64,000 bases of DNA from contig NZ_ACNN01000014.1 in the NCBI RefSeq assembly GCF_000174815.1, positions 1-64,000 of the forward strand, written 5' to 3'. The notes below the pieces were generated by a model. The model was not told where the DNA came from, ran no database searches, and was given only the letters and a program-made list of their open reading frames with translations. Position numbers and translations under genes: made by a program. Each line of letters starts with the position of its first letter. Position 1 is the first letter of the stretch. This document shows, piece after piece, positions 7,361 through 16,781 of this stretch. The DNA is from Porphyromonas endodontalis ATCC 35406 (GTDB lineage Bacteria > Bacteroidota > Bacteroidia > Bacteroidales > Porphyromonadaceae).

Positions 7361-10018
7361 ATGAGAAAATTTATCCTCTCTACGCTGGCGGCAGTGATCT
7401 CTCAGTTGGTGCTTCTGGCGGGGCCGGTTACTCCCGAGCAAGCACAGAAGATAGCAGAGAGCTATCTTAATGGGTCAGATCTCCGCAGTTCAACCCCTGT
7501 GGCATTGACTTATACGCACCGGGGTAGTAACGAGTTGCGCTCTGGCAATTCATCTCAACTACTCTCTTCACCAGCCTATTACTATGTATTCAATCGTGGT
7601 ACTGATGAGGGCTTTGTGATTGTTTCTGCAGATGATCGTACCGCTGCCGTGCTAGGGTACTCGGAGACGGGTCACTTCGATTTGGCACAAGCTCCGGCAC
7701 AAGTTCGTTACTGGATGTCTCAGTATGATGCTGAGTATCAGTATCTCTATACCCATCCCGAGGCTAATTATATTCAGCCTCGCCAGTCTCGTCTAGCATC
7801 GGTTCTGCGCCAAGAGGGTGATATTGCTCCCCTTCTCAAGGGTATTCGTTGGGATCAAGGCCATCCCTACAATAGTATGTGTCCCTCAGATATGGGAGGG
7901 CGTGCAGTAACAGGGTGTGTTGCTACAGCTATGGCTCAAATACTTCGTAGCTATCAGTGGCCTGTGCGTTCCGTTCCCGGGGACTACAGCTACAGGGATA
8001 AAGGTGTTACTCGCTCCATAACTTTTGGTCAGAAAGATTATGACTGGAGTCACATGCCGGAAAACTTCGACAATGACCGCAAGCCGACCAAAGAGGAGGC
8101 TGATGCGATTGGACTTCTGCTCAAAGAAGTTGGCTACGCTGTAGATATGAATTACTCTTCATCGGCCAGTGGTGCTTGGGAGTCTGACGCTTTGGTAGCT
8201 CTTAAGACGCGTTTCCATTTTAAGAAACAGGCTCGTCTTCACTTCCGCTCTGCACACACGGTAGAGTCTTGGACTAAGATTATTCTCGAAGAACTTAAGG
8301 CTCAGCGTCCTGTCTTCTACTGCGGTGCAGGAGAAGAGGGTGGGCACGCTTATGTGTGTGATGGCTACAAAGCTAGTGACAATACCTTCCACTTCAACTG
8401 GGGTTGGAGCGGTATGGCAAATGGGTACTATCGCCTAAATGCCCTTGAGCCTGCCGAGCTGGGTATTGGTGCCGGTATGGGTGCTTACAACATGGGACAA
8501 AGCGTTATTGTAGACCTTATCCCAGACCGCGACAATAACCCCGGAGAAGAGCCTCGCCCCTCTGCCCCCAACCTTTATACACGTGGGTATATATTCAGTA
8601 ATGGGGAAACTCTTAGTGCCGATGTAATTGTATCGCAGTACTCTTATAAAAAGATGGATATCAAATCTATAGCAACCATCTACAAAAAGGGTACTACAGA
8701 TGTTATTGACTCTAAGGAGAAGACTGTCTCTTTGCTGATGCTATCATCTAAAAGGGTTGATTACCTTTTTGGCATAAGTCAAGAAAAGTATCCCGATGGA
8801 GACTATGAAATACATTATACCTGGGGCGACGATGCTTTCCCCGAACAAGAGGCTTTTGCACCTACCAACGATGAGCCTCAGATCATTTATTTCTCGGTCA
8901 AAGACGGTAAGATTGTAGACAATTCTATTGCCTATGATAATACGCTATTGCCTATGCAGGCAAAACTTGTTGCCGGTCAAGCATTTTATGCTTTTGGCCC
9001 TTCTAAGATTAAGGTAGAGGTTACCAACCCCAACAAAAAGGAGTACTATGGCCCCATAGAGCTGTATCTAACCTCTGCTAATAAGGGTGAGCAATGGTAT
9101 CCTAGAGAAGAAAAAGTGCGTACTACATTCGTATCAATTCCTGCAGGTCAGACGCTAGAGGTTGAGCTTGATCCTATTATCAATCTCTACGAGGGTACCC
9201 AGGTTTATCCCTATGTTCGGTTTGCTAATCTAAAGGAAACCCTCGAACAGGAGATGGTAGGTTACTTCAAGGCTCGTCTATCGGGGAGCAATGCCCTCCG
9301 TCTATCAGAGACACCTGTTACTATCGTTCGCCCCGATTCTTATAAAGAGGTTACCCTTGTTGCGTATAATACTCAGGGCTCTGCTTTCTGGTACGATATT
9401 GATCCCGAAGCACAAACCACACCTGCATTTGAGATCGAAAATCGTGGAGAAAAACCTCTTCTTGACCGCTCATCCAATAGTATTGTATTGGGCTCTTTAC
9501 TCGTAGCAGTCGTTGGTGGAAGGGCGCAACTCGTTGGTATTTCTTCGAACTTTGTTGAGTCTGGTATTGGTGCTAAGGCGCGCGTCTCTTATGCTCCTAA
9601 GTTTGAAAACACAGCTTATGTGAGGAGAGCCACCGGACGCAGTGGTACTGTCGTTCTTGGTGCTTTCCGAGTGAATGAACAGGGACAGATCTCCGCATCT
9701 TCTCATACTATCTACAACAAAATAAACTATGGAGTATCTTTCTATAGTAAGAACCCCAATCAAGAGATTGATGTGACAATGGACGATGCTATGATAGCAC
9801 CCAATCCGGCGGATGCTTCTACTACCATCTGTAGTGAACAGGGCATCCAATACATTGCTGTATTTAGCACGGATGGTACTCAGGTGGCCACAATCAACCT
9901 CCATGGCGAGAAGAGCTATACGCTTGATACTTCTACTCTGAGCGCAGGTAGCTATATCATAGGGGTTACTAAGGGAGATAACACCCTTACTACCTCCGTA
10001 CTGGTGGTTCGCCACTAA
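7361..10018 (+). CDS. Secreted C10-family cysteine peptidase (streptopain/PrtT type)
   Basis: An 885-residue secreted thiol protease. A signal peptide covers ~1-20. An inhibitor-like Spi/propeptide domain follows (~22-150, with FVIVSADDR). The catalytic domain has Cys186 in VTGCVATAMAQ, His329 in GGHAYVCDGY, and the conserved HFNWGWSG. A long beta-rich region (~390-800) precedes a C-terminal type IX secretion sorting domain (~815-885, beginning APNPADAS, ending VLVVRH). The family cleaves host proteins and is made as an inactive zymogen. It is related in plan to PrtT of Porphyromonas gingivalis. It is monocistronic, with its own promoter and terminator. Confidence 0.92.
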   Translation: MRKFILSTLAAVISQLVLLAGPVTPEQAQKIAESYLNGSDLRSSTPVALTYTHRGSNELRSGNSSQLLSSPAYYYVFNRGTDEGFVIVSADDRTAAVLGYSETGHFDLAQAPAQVRYWMSQYDAEYQYLYTHPEANYIQPRQSRLASVLRQEGDIAPLLKGIRWDQGHPYNSMCPSDMGGRAVTGCVATAMAQILRSYQWPVRSVPGDYSYRDKGVTRSITFGQKDYDWSHMPENFDNDRKPTKEEADAIGLLLKEVGYAVDMNYSSSASGAWESDALVALKTRFHFKKQARLHFRSAHTVESWTKIILEELKAQRPVFYCGAGEEGGHAYVCDGYKASDNTFHFNWGWSGMANGYYRLNALEPAELGIGAGMGAYNMGQSVIVDLIPDRDNNPGEEPRPSAPNLYTRGYIFSNGETLSADVIVSQYSYKKMDIKSIATIYKKGTTDVIDSKEKTVSLLMLSSKRVDYLFGISQEKYPDGDYEIHYTWGDDAFPEQEAFAPTNDEPQIIYFSVKDGKIVDNSIAYDNTLLPMQAKLVAGQAFYAFGPSKIKVEVTNPNKKEYYGPIELYLTSANKGEQWYPREEKVRTTFVSIPAGQTLEVELDPIINLYEGTQVYPYVRFANLKETLEQEMVGYFKARLSGSNALRLSETPVTIVRPDSYKEVTLVAYNTQGSAFWYDIDPEAQTTPAFEIENRGEKPLLDRSSNSIVLGSLLVAVVGGRAQLVGISSNFVESGIGAKARVSYAPKFENTAYVRRATGRSGTVVLGAFRVNEQGQISASSHTIYNKINYGVSFYSKNPNQEIDVTMDDAMIAPNPADASTTICSEQGIQYIAVFSTDGTQVATINLHGEKSYTLDTSTLSAGSYIIGVTKGDNTLTTSVLVVRH

Positions 10019-10061
10019 TCCATAGGGCAAAAGAGAAATCCTTTTAGCCCACTACTTTTTC

Positions 10062-10105
10062 GCTAGGCACTCTCTCTTTTACGAGATGGTGCCTAGCTTT
10101 CTTTT
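10062..10105 (+). terminator. Terminator of the C10 peptidase gene
   Basis: Perfect 9-bp stem GCTAGGCAC / GTGCCTAGC (10062-10070 and 10089-10097) followed by a T-rich tract. Confidence 0.85.
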
Positions 10106-10132
10106 TACTTTAGGGGAGATTATTTCGTGATG

Positions 10133-10162
10133 TTGTGTGGAAATAAAAAATTGTTACCTTTG
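10133..10162 (+). promoter_or_regulatory. Promoter of the PEGA lipoprotein
   Basis: TTG at 10133-10135, 19 bases, then TACCTTTG at 10155-10162: a full -33/-7 match with ideal spacing. The ATG is 38 bases after the -7 box. Confidence 0.75.
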
Positions 10163-10199
10163 CCTTGAATTTTTTCGGAACAAATAATTAGAAACAGGA

Positions 10200-10553
10200 A
10201 TGAAAACTTTCTTTAGAAATTTTGCCCTCCTTGTTGTGGGGCTTATCACCTTGGTAAGTTGTGCAAGCACCACCATTATCAATAGCGTACCACAGGGTGC
10301 TGCTGTGTATATTAATCAGTCGCGAGTGGGTACAACGCCTTACACTTACAGCGATACAAAGATTCTAGGAAGCGTAACGCCTATTACTCTTAAACTTGAT
10401 GGCTACGAAGACTTCCATGTAATGCTTACTCGTAACGAAAGGGTTGATGCCGGAGCAATTGTTGGAGGACTCTTTTTTTTGGATTCCTTTCCTCTGGACT
10501 ATGCAGTACAATCCTTCGCATACGTACGAATTGGTGCCCGTCAAATAGTGTGA
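10200..10553 (+). CDS. PEGA-domain lipoprotein
   Basis: A 117-residue lipoprotein: hydrophobic signal with lipobox LVSC, then a PEGA domain (SVPQGAAVYINQSRVGTTPY, then the strand LKLDGYEDF). The last ~35 residues contain a Gly-rich hydrophobic stretch (AGAIVGGLFFLDSF), seen in many short Bacteroidetes PEGA lipoproteins. PEGA domains are thought to bind surface or cell-wall components; no specific role can be given. It is a single gene with a strong promoter and two tandem hairpins behind it. Confidence 0.82.
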   Translation: MKTFFRNFALLVVGLITLVSCASTTIINSVPQGAAVYINQSRVGTTPYTYSDTKILGSVTPITLKLDGYEDFHVMLTRNERVDAGAIVGGLFFLDSFPLDYAVQSFAYVRIGARQIV

Positions 10554-10571
10554 GTACTATTATACTTTGTT

Positions 10572-10636
10572 AAGAGCATTCTTGCTCTTTTCCCCACAAG
10601 GGTTGGTGAAGTCTCGAGGCTTTTCCAACCCTTTTT
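10572..10636 (+). terminator. Two tandem terminators after the PEGA lipoprotein
   Basis: First hairpin AAGAGCA / TGCTCTT (10572-10578, 10583-10589) runs into TTTT. Second hairpin AGGGTTGG / CCAACCCT (10599-10606, 10625-10632), extended inward by pairing of GAAG with CTTT, is followed by TTTTT. Confidence 0.75.
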
Positions 10637-10750
10637 CTATCCTGGGGGAGCTACCTATCTTAGGAGGGTGGGGTGGGGTCGTCTGCCCTTTCGCTCTAGA
10701 GAAAGAGCGGAGTGAGGGGAGGAGGAGGTCGCCCCAAACGTTCTATTTAC

Positions 10751-10758
10751 TATCTTTG
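10751..10758 (+). promoter_or_regulatory. -7 element upstream of glnS
   Basis: TATCTTTG, exact consensus, 34 bases before the chosen ATG. It lies inside the upstream part of the open frame, supporting the shorter start. Confidence 0.6.
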
Positions 10759-10792
10759 TGGTATTATATCCTATCGTAGCCGGTATAGAAAG

Positions 10793-12517
10793 ATGAACGA
10801 AAATGCCCCTGCTCTTCCCATTGAAGAGCCTAAAGAAGAAAAACGCTCCCTTAATTTTGTGGAGCAAATTGTGGAGCAAAACCTTGCCGAAGAGCTTAAT
10901 GAGGGTCGCGTGCAGACGCGCTTCCCACCCGAACCCAACGGCTATCTGCACATTGGGCATGCAAAAGCTATTTGCATAGACTTTGGTATTGCTCAGCGTT
11001 ACGGAGGAGTATGCAATCTGCGCTTCGATGATACAAATCCCATTAAGGAGGATGTGGAGTATGTAGACTCTATCAAAGAGGATATCCATTGGCTCGGCTT
11101 TGAGTATGGCAATATATACTATGCCTCCGATTATTTTGAGCAGCTCTACGCTTTTGCCGAGCGGCTGATTATGGAAGGGCACGCCTACGTAGATGAGCAG
11201 AGTGCCGAGGAGATTGCCAAACAAAAGGGAACTCCTACAGAGCCCGGGGTGGCAAGTCCCTACCGAGATCGCCCTAGAGAGGAAAGTCTCGACCTCTTCC
11301 ATCGCATGAATGCAGGCGAGTTTCCCGAAGGGGCAATGACCCTTCGGGCCAAGATTGATATGGCATCAAGCAATATGCACTTCCGCGATCCGATTATTTA
11401 TCGGATCATAAAACATCCGCACCATCGCACGGGGAATACATGGAACGTTTACCCCATGTACGACTTTGCCCATGGGCAGAGCGACTACTTCGAGGGGGTA
11501 ACGCACTCTATCTGTACACTCGAGTTTGTACCCCACCGTCCTCTATACGATTATTTTATAGACCTATTAAAGCCACAGGATAGCGACTATCGTCCACGGC
11601 AGTATGAGTTCAATCGACTCAATCTAACCCATACGATGATGAGTAAGCGCAAGCTCCTTGCCCTCGTAAAAGAGGGGCTCGTTGCAGGGTGGGACGACCC
11701 TCGTATGCCTACGATATGTGGCTACCGTCGCCGTGGTTATACTCCTCAAGCGATTCGCAATTTTGTCGATAGCATCGGGTATACCAAGTACGATGGTATG
11801 ATCGATGTTGCCCTCCTCGAGCACGCTGTACGCGAAGATCTTAACCGCATTTCTACGCGAGTATCGGGGGTACTCGACCCAATCAAACTCGTCATTACCA
11901 ATTACCCCGAAGGTCAAACGGAGGACTTTGAGGCCATCAACAACCCCGAAGATCCTACGGCGGGCAGCCATGTTATCACCTTCTCTCGTGAGCTGTGGAT
12001 TGAGCGAGACGACTTTATGGAGGAGGCTCCTAAGAAGTATTTCCGCCTTACTCCCGGAGGAGAAGTGCGTCTGAAGAACGCCTATATCGTGCGTTGTACG
12101 GGCTGCAAAAAAGATGCTGATGGCAACATTCTCGAGGTATATGCCGAGTATGATCCTGAGACACGTAGCGGTCTCCCCGGTAGCAATCGCAAGGTAAAGG
12201 GTACGATTCATTGGCTCTCTATTGCGCATTCTATGGATGCTGAGGTGCGTCTCTACGACCATCTTTTCTTAGACGAAGATCCCTCAAGTGTGGAAGGGAA
12301 AGAGCTGGCAGAGCTACTCAACCCCGAGAGTTTGAAGGTACTATCTCATGCCAAAGTGGAGACCTTTTTGCACGATGCCGCTGTGGGTGCTCACTACCAA
12401 TTCCAGCGCATTGGCTACTTTGTAGTCGATAAGGATACGGCAAAAGAGGGGCGTCTTATCCTCAATCGTACGACCTCTCTCAAGGATACTTGGGGTAAGA
12501 TTGCTACTAAAAAATAG
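10793..12517 (+). CDS. glnS: Glutaminyl-tRNA synthetase
   Basis: Class I synthetase charging tRNA-Gln, 574 residues. The catalytic core has HIGH at 53-56 in GYLHIGHAKAI and the KMSKS-type motif MMSKRKL (MSK 283-285). The sequence RFPPEPNGYLHIGH is diagnostic of GlnRS rather than GluRS. A normal anticodon-binding beta-barrel half follows. The frame is open back to 10712, but the ATG at 10793 is preferred: it follows the -7 box at 10751 and yields the usual N-terminus (MNENAP). A DedA-like gene begins 12 bases after its stop. Confidence 0.95.
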   Translation: MNENAPALPIEEPKEEKRSLNFVEQIVEQNLAEELNEGRVQTRFPPEPNGYLHIGHAKAICIDFGIAQRYGGVCNLRFDDTNPIKEDVEYVDSIKEDIHWLGFEYGNIYYASDYFEQLYAFAERLIMEGHAYVDEQSAEEIAKQKGTPTEPGVASPYRDRPREESLDLFHRMNAGEFPEGAMTLRAKIDMASSNMHFRDPIIYRIIKHPHHRTGNTWNVYPMYDFAHGQSDYFEGVTHSICTLEFVPHRPLYDYFIDLLKPQDSDYRPRQYEFNRLNLTHTMMSKRKLLALVKEGLVAGWDDPRMPTICGYRRRGYTPQAIRNFVDSIGYTKYDGMIDVALLEHAVREDLNRISTRVSGVLDPIKLVITNYPEGQTEDFEAINNPEDPTAGSHVITFSRELWIERDDFMEEAPKKYFRLTPGGEVRLKNAYIVRCTGCKKDADGNILEVYAEYDPETRSGLPGSNRKVKGTIHWLSIAHSMDAEVRLYDHLFLDEDPSSVEGKELAELLNPESLKVLSHAKVETFLHDAAVGAHYQFQRIGYFVVDKDTAKEGRLILNRTTSLKDTWGKIATKK

Positions 12518-12529
12518 TACCTCCCAGGG

Positions 12530-13186
12530 ATGCAAGACCTTTCTTTTATCGCTTGGTGCCTAGAGCATCTCAACTACGGAACGATCTTCCTCTTGATGAC
12601 CATCGAGAGCAGTTTCATCCCGTTCCCTAGTGAGGTGGTGGTGCCTCCTGCCGGGTATCTAGCCCGAGCTGGCGAACTTTCTTCGTGGGGCGTTGTGCTG
12701 GCCTCGTCCTTGGGAGCTATAGCCGGTGCTCTTATCAATTACCTCTTAGCCCTCTGGTTGGGGCGGCCTCTTGTCTATCGCTTTGTGAATAGTCGCTTGG
12801 GGCATGCTCTTTTGCTGAGTGAGGCTAAGCTCATCAAAGCCGAGCAGTACTTTGATAAAAGAGGGGCTATCTCTACGTTTATAGGGCGTCTCTTGCCGGG
12901 GATTCGCCAGCTTATCTCTATCCCGGCAGGGTTGGCAAAAATGCCTCTTGCCACATTCCTTTTTTATACCTTGCTTGGTGCCGGGCTTTGGAATACTATA
13001 CTTTTCCTTATGGGATACTTCCTTCCCTCCATGGTGCCGGGCATAGATACCAAGGAACAGCTCGTAGAACAGGTTACCAAGTATAGCCACGAGATAGGCT
13101 TTACCCTGCTCTCGCTCGTCGCTTTAGTACTAGCGATTTTAATTCTAAAACACTATCTAAAGCGCAGAAAAGTCCCCAACAACTAA
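12530..13186 (+). CDS. DedA/VTT-family membrane protein
   Basis: A 218-residue inner-membrane protein of the DedA family. The VTT domain signature is clear: ESSFIPFPSEVVVPPAGYLA near 24-43, FIGRLLPGIRQLISIPAG near 122-139, plus about five hydrophobic segments. Family members include undecaprenyl-phosphate and phospholipid translocases (UptA/DedA). The re-entrant-loop Glu and Arg residues are present. It sits 12 bases after glnS and 13 bases before oxyR, so it is probably co-transcribed with them. The substrate is not certain from sequence. Confidence 0.88.
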   Translation: MQDLSFIAWCLEHLNYGTIFLLMTIESSFIPFPSEVVVPPAGYLARAGELSSWGVVLASSLGAIAGALINYLLALWLGRPLVYRFVNSRLGHALLLSEAKLIKAEQYFDKRGAISTFIGRLLPGIRQLISIPAGLAKMPLATFLFYTLLGAGLWNTILFLMGYFLPSMVPGIDTKEQLVEQVTKYSHEIGFTLLSLVALVLAILILKHYLKRRKVPNN

Positions 13187-13199
13187 ATCTTTCTTTGCT

Positions 13200-14129
13200 A
13201 TGACCCTCCAACAGCTAGAGTATTTGGTTGCCCTCGACAAGCATCGTCAGTTTGCCAAAGCTGCGGCTGCCTGTAATGTAACGCAACCCACGTTGAGTAC
13301 CATGATACAACGCCTCGAAGAGGAGTTGGGGGTACAACTTTTTGATCGGCAGAGACAACCCGTGGAGCCTACAGCTATTGGCGAAAAGGTGATAGAGCAG
13401 GCGCGGCGTACTTTGGGCGCATCAGCCCTTATTGAGGAGCTTATCGCCGAAAGCCGCGATACGCTATCGGGAGATTTTACGCTAGCTGTTTTGCCTACAA
13501 TAGCGCCCTATCTTATCCCCTTGGTTTTGCCCAAATGGAAAGCGAGATTCAAGGATCTTAAACTCGAAATTGTGGAGCTTAAGACGAGTCAATGCCTTGC
13601 GGCCTTGCAAGAGCGCAGTATAGATATGGCCATCATAGCAAGTGCTCCCGAGGTAGAGGGGATGCAATACCGTCTCTTGTTTTACGAGGAGTTTTTGGGC
13701 TATGTCTCTCGCAACGAAAAGATCTATTGCTCGTCGGTAGTACGCAGTAGTGAGGTGGATGCCTCTCGTCTCTGGCTACTCGATGAGGGGCATTGCTTCC
13801 GCGATCAGTTGGTGCGTTACTGCCAACTATCGGCAAGTGCCAAGCGAGCTATTCGCTATTCGGAGGGGAATCTCCTCTCCTTTATGCACCTCGTAGAAGG
13901 GGGGCAGGGGATGACTTTTATTCCCAAGTTGGCAGAGCGTTATTTGGGTACAGACCAACGCTCACTGGTACGCCCCTTTGCGATTCCTCGTCCCGTGCGT
14001 GCCATTCATTTGGCATTCAGAAGCGATTTTGTTCGCACCTCGTTGCTGGATGCTTTCGCAAGCACTATATGCTCTTCTGTACCGCAAGATATGTTGCAGA
14101 TGGCTCCCAACCAGGCGTTGGCGAAGTAG
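13200..14129 (+). CDS. oxyR: Redox-sensing LysR-type regulator OxyR
   Basis: Hydrogen-peroxide-responsive transcriptional activator, 309 residues. An N-terminal winged helix-turn-helix (MTLQQLEYLVALDKHRQF, then TQPTLSTMIQRLEEELG) is followed by a LysR effector domain. The two redox cysteines are at residues 199 and 208 in GHCFRDQLVRYC, the same numbers and spacing as in E. coli OxyR, so the peroxide switch should work. That raises confidence over a generic LysR call. Target genes (catalase, Dps, AhpC) are not in the window. It lies in a co-directional run dedA-oxyR-eptA. Confidence 0.92.
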   Translation: MTLQQLEYLVALDKHRQFAKAAAACNVTQPTLSTMIQRLEEELGVQLFDRQRQPVEPTAIGEKVIEQARRTLGASALIEELIAESRDTLSGDFTLAVLPTIAPYLIPLVLPKWKARFKDLKLEIVELKTSQCLAALQERSIDMAIIASAPEVEGMQYRLLFYEEFLGYVSRNEKIYCSSVVRSSEVDASRLWLLDEGHCFRDQLVRYCQLSASAKRAIRYSEGNLLSFMHLVEGGQGMTFIPKLAERYLGTDQRSLVRPFAIPRPVRAIHLAFRSDFVRTSLLDAFASTICSSVPQDMLQMAPNQALAK

Positions 14130-14160
14130 TACCTATCTGTACGTAGCATAATACACACCC

Positions 14161-15885
14161 ATGAAGTCTTTTCTTTGGCAGAAGTTCTCTCGGCATATCC
14201 CTTATTTGCCCCCCTATGTAGCTTTGGGGGTGATGGGTTTTTTGTGTTTTGCTCCGATGATTGGGATTGTTTGGGCGGACGAAGAGGTGCGGTCAAGTGG
14301 CTATAGTCTTGCCATTATACTTGTCCTTTCTGCTCTTTTGGTGGGAATGTTGGCATCTGTCGGAGGACGGAAATATGCCCCGTGGCTGGGGGCGGTGTGC
14401 CAATTATTTTTCCCGGCGGAGCTTGCCTCTCTCATTCTTGCCGGCTCTCCCGTTTCGTTTGGTTTGATACAAGCCACCTTCCAGACCAATGCCGGAGAGG
14501 CAAGCGAATTGGGGGGGATGTATCTTTTGATAGGAGCCATTGTGCTCGCCGTTTGGGCGATTTATCTATGGGCATGGCTCTCTTGGCGTAGGGGGAATAA
14601 GCCGATTTCCAAATGGGTTCGGGTGGGAATTGCAGGGGCTTTTGTACTCTATTCTGTTGGACTTTTTGCCAGAGGGATTCCCTTTTCCTCCTCCGACGAA
14701 CCGGCTTTGGAGCGAATCGACTCTGCCGCTTCTTCTACGTTTGCAAAGTACGTCAAGGTCTTTCCCTACGATATATTCTACAGCACAGCTTCCTATTTGC
14801 GCGTGCGGAGGCAGGAGCTTTTCTATTCTTCTCGCATTGGGGAGGGGAACTTGGAGGTCACAACTACGCCTGCCTATGGCACGGATCGTCCTATTGTGAT
14901 ATTCGTAATAGGGGAGACCGGCAACGCTTCGCACTGGCAACTAATGGGCTACGAGCGAGAAACGAATCCTCTTCTTTCGAAGAGAACGCGGATCATTCTC
15001 TTTGAAGATGTGGCATCGGGAGCCGACCTAACCGCTCTCTCTATACCTATGCTGATTAGCCGCTCTACCCCCGAAGACTTTATGCGCTGGCAGCACGAGG
15101 GCTCTCTTATGCACCTATTTCGCAAGGCCGGTTTCTCCACGGCTTGGATCGGTAACCAGGCATCCGACTTCTCGGTGGTGCAGGCAGGGCTGGAGCAAAC
15201 GGACTATCATTACTATTCGGGTAAGGAGGTTAATAGCCTCTCTTCTTATGATGAGATATTGCTCCCGCGCCTTGAGAGTTATCTGCGCTCCATTGTTCGG
15301 GATAATAGAGCCGCCTTTGCTGTTGTGCATACCTTGGGTAGTCACTTCCGCTATGATGCACGTTGTCCGGAGGAGTTCGACATCTACCAGCCGACGACTC
15401 GTGGGTTACGTTCGGTAGAGGCTCTCAATAGTATGTACCATGAGGAGCGTATCAATAGCTATGATAATACCATTCGCTATACGGACTATGTTTTGGACGA
15501 AATGATAACCAAAATAGACTCCCTGTCTCGTCCTGCCGTACTCGTGTACATCCCCGACCATGGCGAAGGGTTGGGAGAGATCGATCCACAGCACAAGTTA
15601 CATGGTTCCGAGTTCCCATTAAAGGATGAGCTAGAAGTTCCGCTTTTCGTCTCCTACAATGAGGCTTACGCTAAGCGCAACGGACAACTCCTTGCGACCC
15701 TTGCAAAGAATCGCCAAATGCCGATAAGTGTAACAGAAGTACCGGCTCTGCTGGTGCGTTTGTCGGGGGTAGTGTCGCCACAATTCCCTGTTTCGGTAGG
15801 GGATAGCACCTTCCGGCCTCAGCCTCGTTACTATTTAAGCCCTAGCTTGCAGGTGCGCTCGGCAGACGAAGTGCTTAGGCGGTAA
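14161..15885 (+). CDS. Phosphoethanolamine transferase (EptA-like, sulfatase fold)
   Basis: A 574-residue inner-membrane enzyme with about five N-terminal transmembrane segments (to ~180) and a periplasmic alkaline-phosphatase/sulfatase-fold domain. Visible metal and catalytic motifs: IFVIGETGNASHW (Glu of GET), the nucleophile Thr291 in LTALSIPM, and DHGEG (Asp466-His467). The family moves phosphoethanolamine from phosphatidylethanolamine to lipid A or other glycans, which lowers surface charge and polymyxin sensitivity. It starts 31 bases after oxyR and is followed by a strong terminator, so it probably closes the glnS-dedA-oxyR run. The acceptor is inferred, not shown. Confidence 0.87.
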   Translation: MKSFLWQKFSRHIPYLPPYVALGVMGFLCFAPMIGIVWADEEVRSSGYSLAIILVLSALLVGMLASVGGRKYAPWLGAVCQLFFPAELASLILAGSPVSFGLIQATFQTNAGEASELGGMYLLIGAIVLAVWAIYLWAWLSWRRGNKPISKWVRVGIAGAFVLYSVGLFARGIPFSSSDEPALERIDSAASSTFAKYVKVFPYDIFYSTASYLRVRRQELFYSSRIGEGNLEVTTTPAYGTDRPIVIFVIGETGNASHWQLMGYERETNPLLSKRTRIILFEDVASGADLTALSIPMLISRSTPEDFMRWQHEGSLMHLFRKAGFSTAWIGNQASDFSVVQAGLEQTDYHYYSGKEVNSLSSYDEILLPRLESYLRSIVRDNRAAFAVVHTLGSHFRYDARCPEEFDIYQPTTRGLRSVEALNSMYHEERINSYDNTIRYTDYVLDEMITKIDSLSRPAVLVYIPDHGEGLGEIDPQHKLHGSEFPLKDELEVPLFVSYNEAYAKRNGQLLATLAKNRQMPISVTEVPALLVRLSGVVSPQFPVSVGDSTFRPQPRYYLSPSLQVRSADEVLRR

Positions 15886-15987
15886 AAGAGAAAAGCCCCC
15901 GCATCTTTCTCCCCTTCTAGATACGATTGCGGTCCCTCTCTCCCTCGTGGATGAGAGCCTTGCCATGCATCCTAAATTATAACGAAG

Positions 15988-16024
15988 GCCCTCCTCCGAT
16001 AGATTCGGGAGGAGGGCTTTTTCG
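15988..16024 (+). terminator. Terminator after the phosphoethanolamine transferase
   Basis: Stem GCCCTCCTCC(GA) / (TC)GGGAGGAGGGC at 15988-15999 and 16005-16017 with one bulged base, followed by TTTTT. Confidence 0.85.
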
Positions 16025-16208
16025 TTTGCTGCCTGGTTTCGGATTTTTTCCTGGCTGATTTGTAAAACTTTTTCAGCTGATTTTGAACTCCCTTTCCGGC
16101 TGATTTCTTTTTTTATTTCAGGCAAGCACTTCCCGACTTTCTGGCGTGTTGTATTGCTCAACAAACTCATTTCTCTTGCTGTTGCGCCTGATTCTGGCCG
16201 TTGCACAA

Positions 16209-16239
16209 TTTGTCTTGTGGATAATTGTTCTTACCTTTA
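16209..16239 (+). promoter_or_regulatory. Promoter of the GlsB/YeaQ-like gene
   Basis: TTTG at 16209-16212, 19 bases, TACCTTTA at 16232-16239 (last base differs from TAnnTTTG). It rules out the upstream TTG start at 16225. Confidence 0.55.
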
Positions 16240-16251
16240 CTTCCCAAGTTA

Positions 16252-16518
16252 ATGTTGAAGTTTATGGGTATTATTGCAACACTTATTATTGGAGCCATCG
16301 CGGGATGGTTAGGCGGAACTATCTACAAAGGCAGTGGATTAGGACTTATCGGGAATATCATTGTTGGTCTTCTCGGAAGTGGCGTGGGGTACTGGCTTTT
16401 AGGATCCGTATTTAATATCTCTCTTGGTGAAGGATGGATTGCTTCCATCTTGACAGGGGCTATCGGGGCTATTGTGATCTTGTTCTTAATAAACTTGATA
16501 GTTAAGAAGAGAAAATAG
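16252..16518 (+). CDS. GlsB/YeaQ/YmgE-family small membrane protein
   Basis: A small hydrophobic protein of 88 residues with three membrane segments rich in small residues: GIIATLIIGAIAGWLGG, IIVGLLGSGVGYWLLG, and ILTGAIGAIVILFLI, ending in a basic KKRK tail. This is the transglycosylase-associated / GlsB stress-response family, whose function is not established. An ATG at 16264 (MGIIATL) fits the family start slightly better and is a real alternative. Single gene with its own promoter and an imperfect terminator. Confidence 0.8.
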   Translation: MLKFMGIIATLIIGAIAGWLGGTIYKGSGLGLIGNIIVGLLGSGVGYWLLGSVFNISLGEGWIASILTGAIGAIVILFLINLIVKKRK

Positions 16519-16650
16519 GGAAAGGCCGTATTCGCTTCTGCTATATTTGTATCCTTAGAAGAGAAAAGCCTTGAAACACAGAATGTTTCTGGCCGTCATA
16601 GCTTGCATATCCCGATTTTAGTATACTCATACGGAACAAGAGAGGGCTCT

Positions 16651-16709
16651 TGATAGATGCAGGAATCGGATTGTAGTTCCGATAGGTGGCATTTATCAGG
16701 GGCCTTTTT
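16651..16709 (+). terminator. Probable terminator after the GlsB/YeaQ-like gene
   Basis: Long imperfect hairpin: outer arms TGATAGATGC / GCATTTATCA (16651-16660, 16689-16698), inner arms ATCGGA / TCCGAT, then GGGGCC and TTTTTT. Mismatches in the middle lower confidence. Confidence 0.5.
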
Positions 16710-16781
16710 TCTTATTCCTTTTAGCCCTTTAATGTGTCCCTCCAGCGGCTAGAGAAGTTGGAGGTGCTGGGGTTGAGGGAG

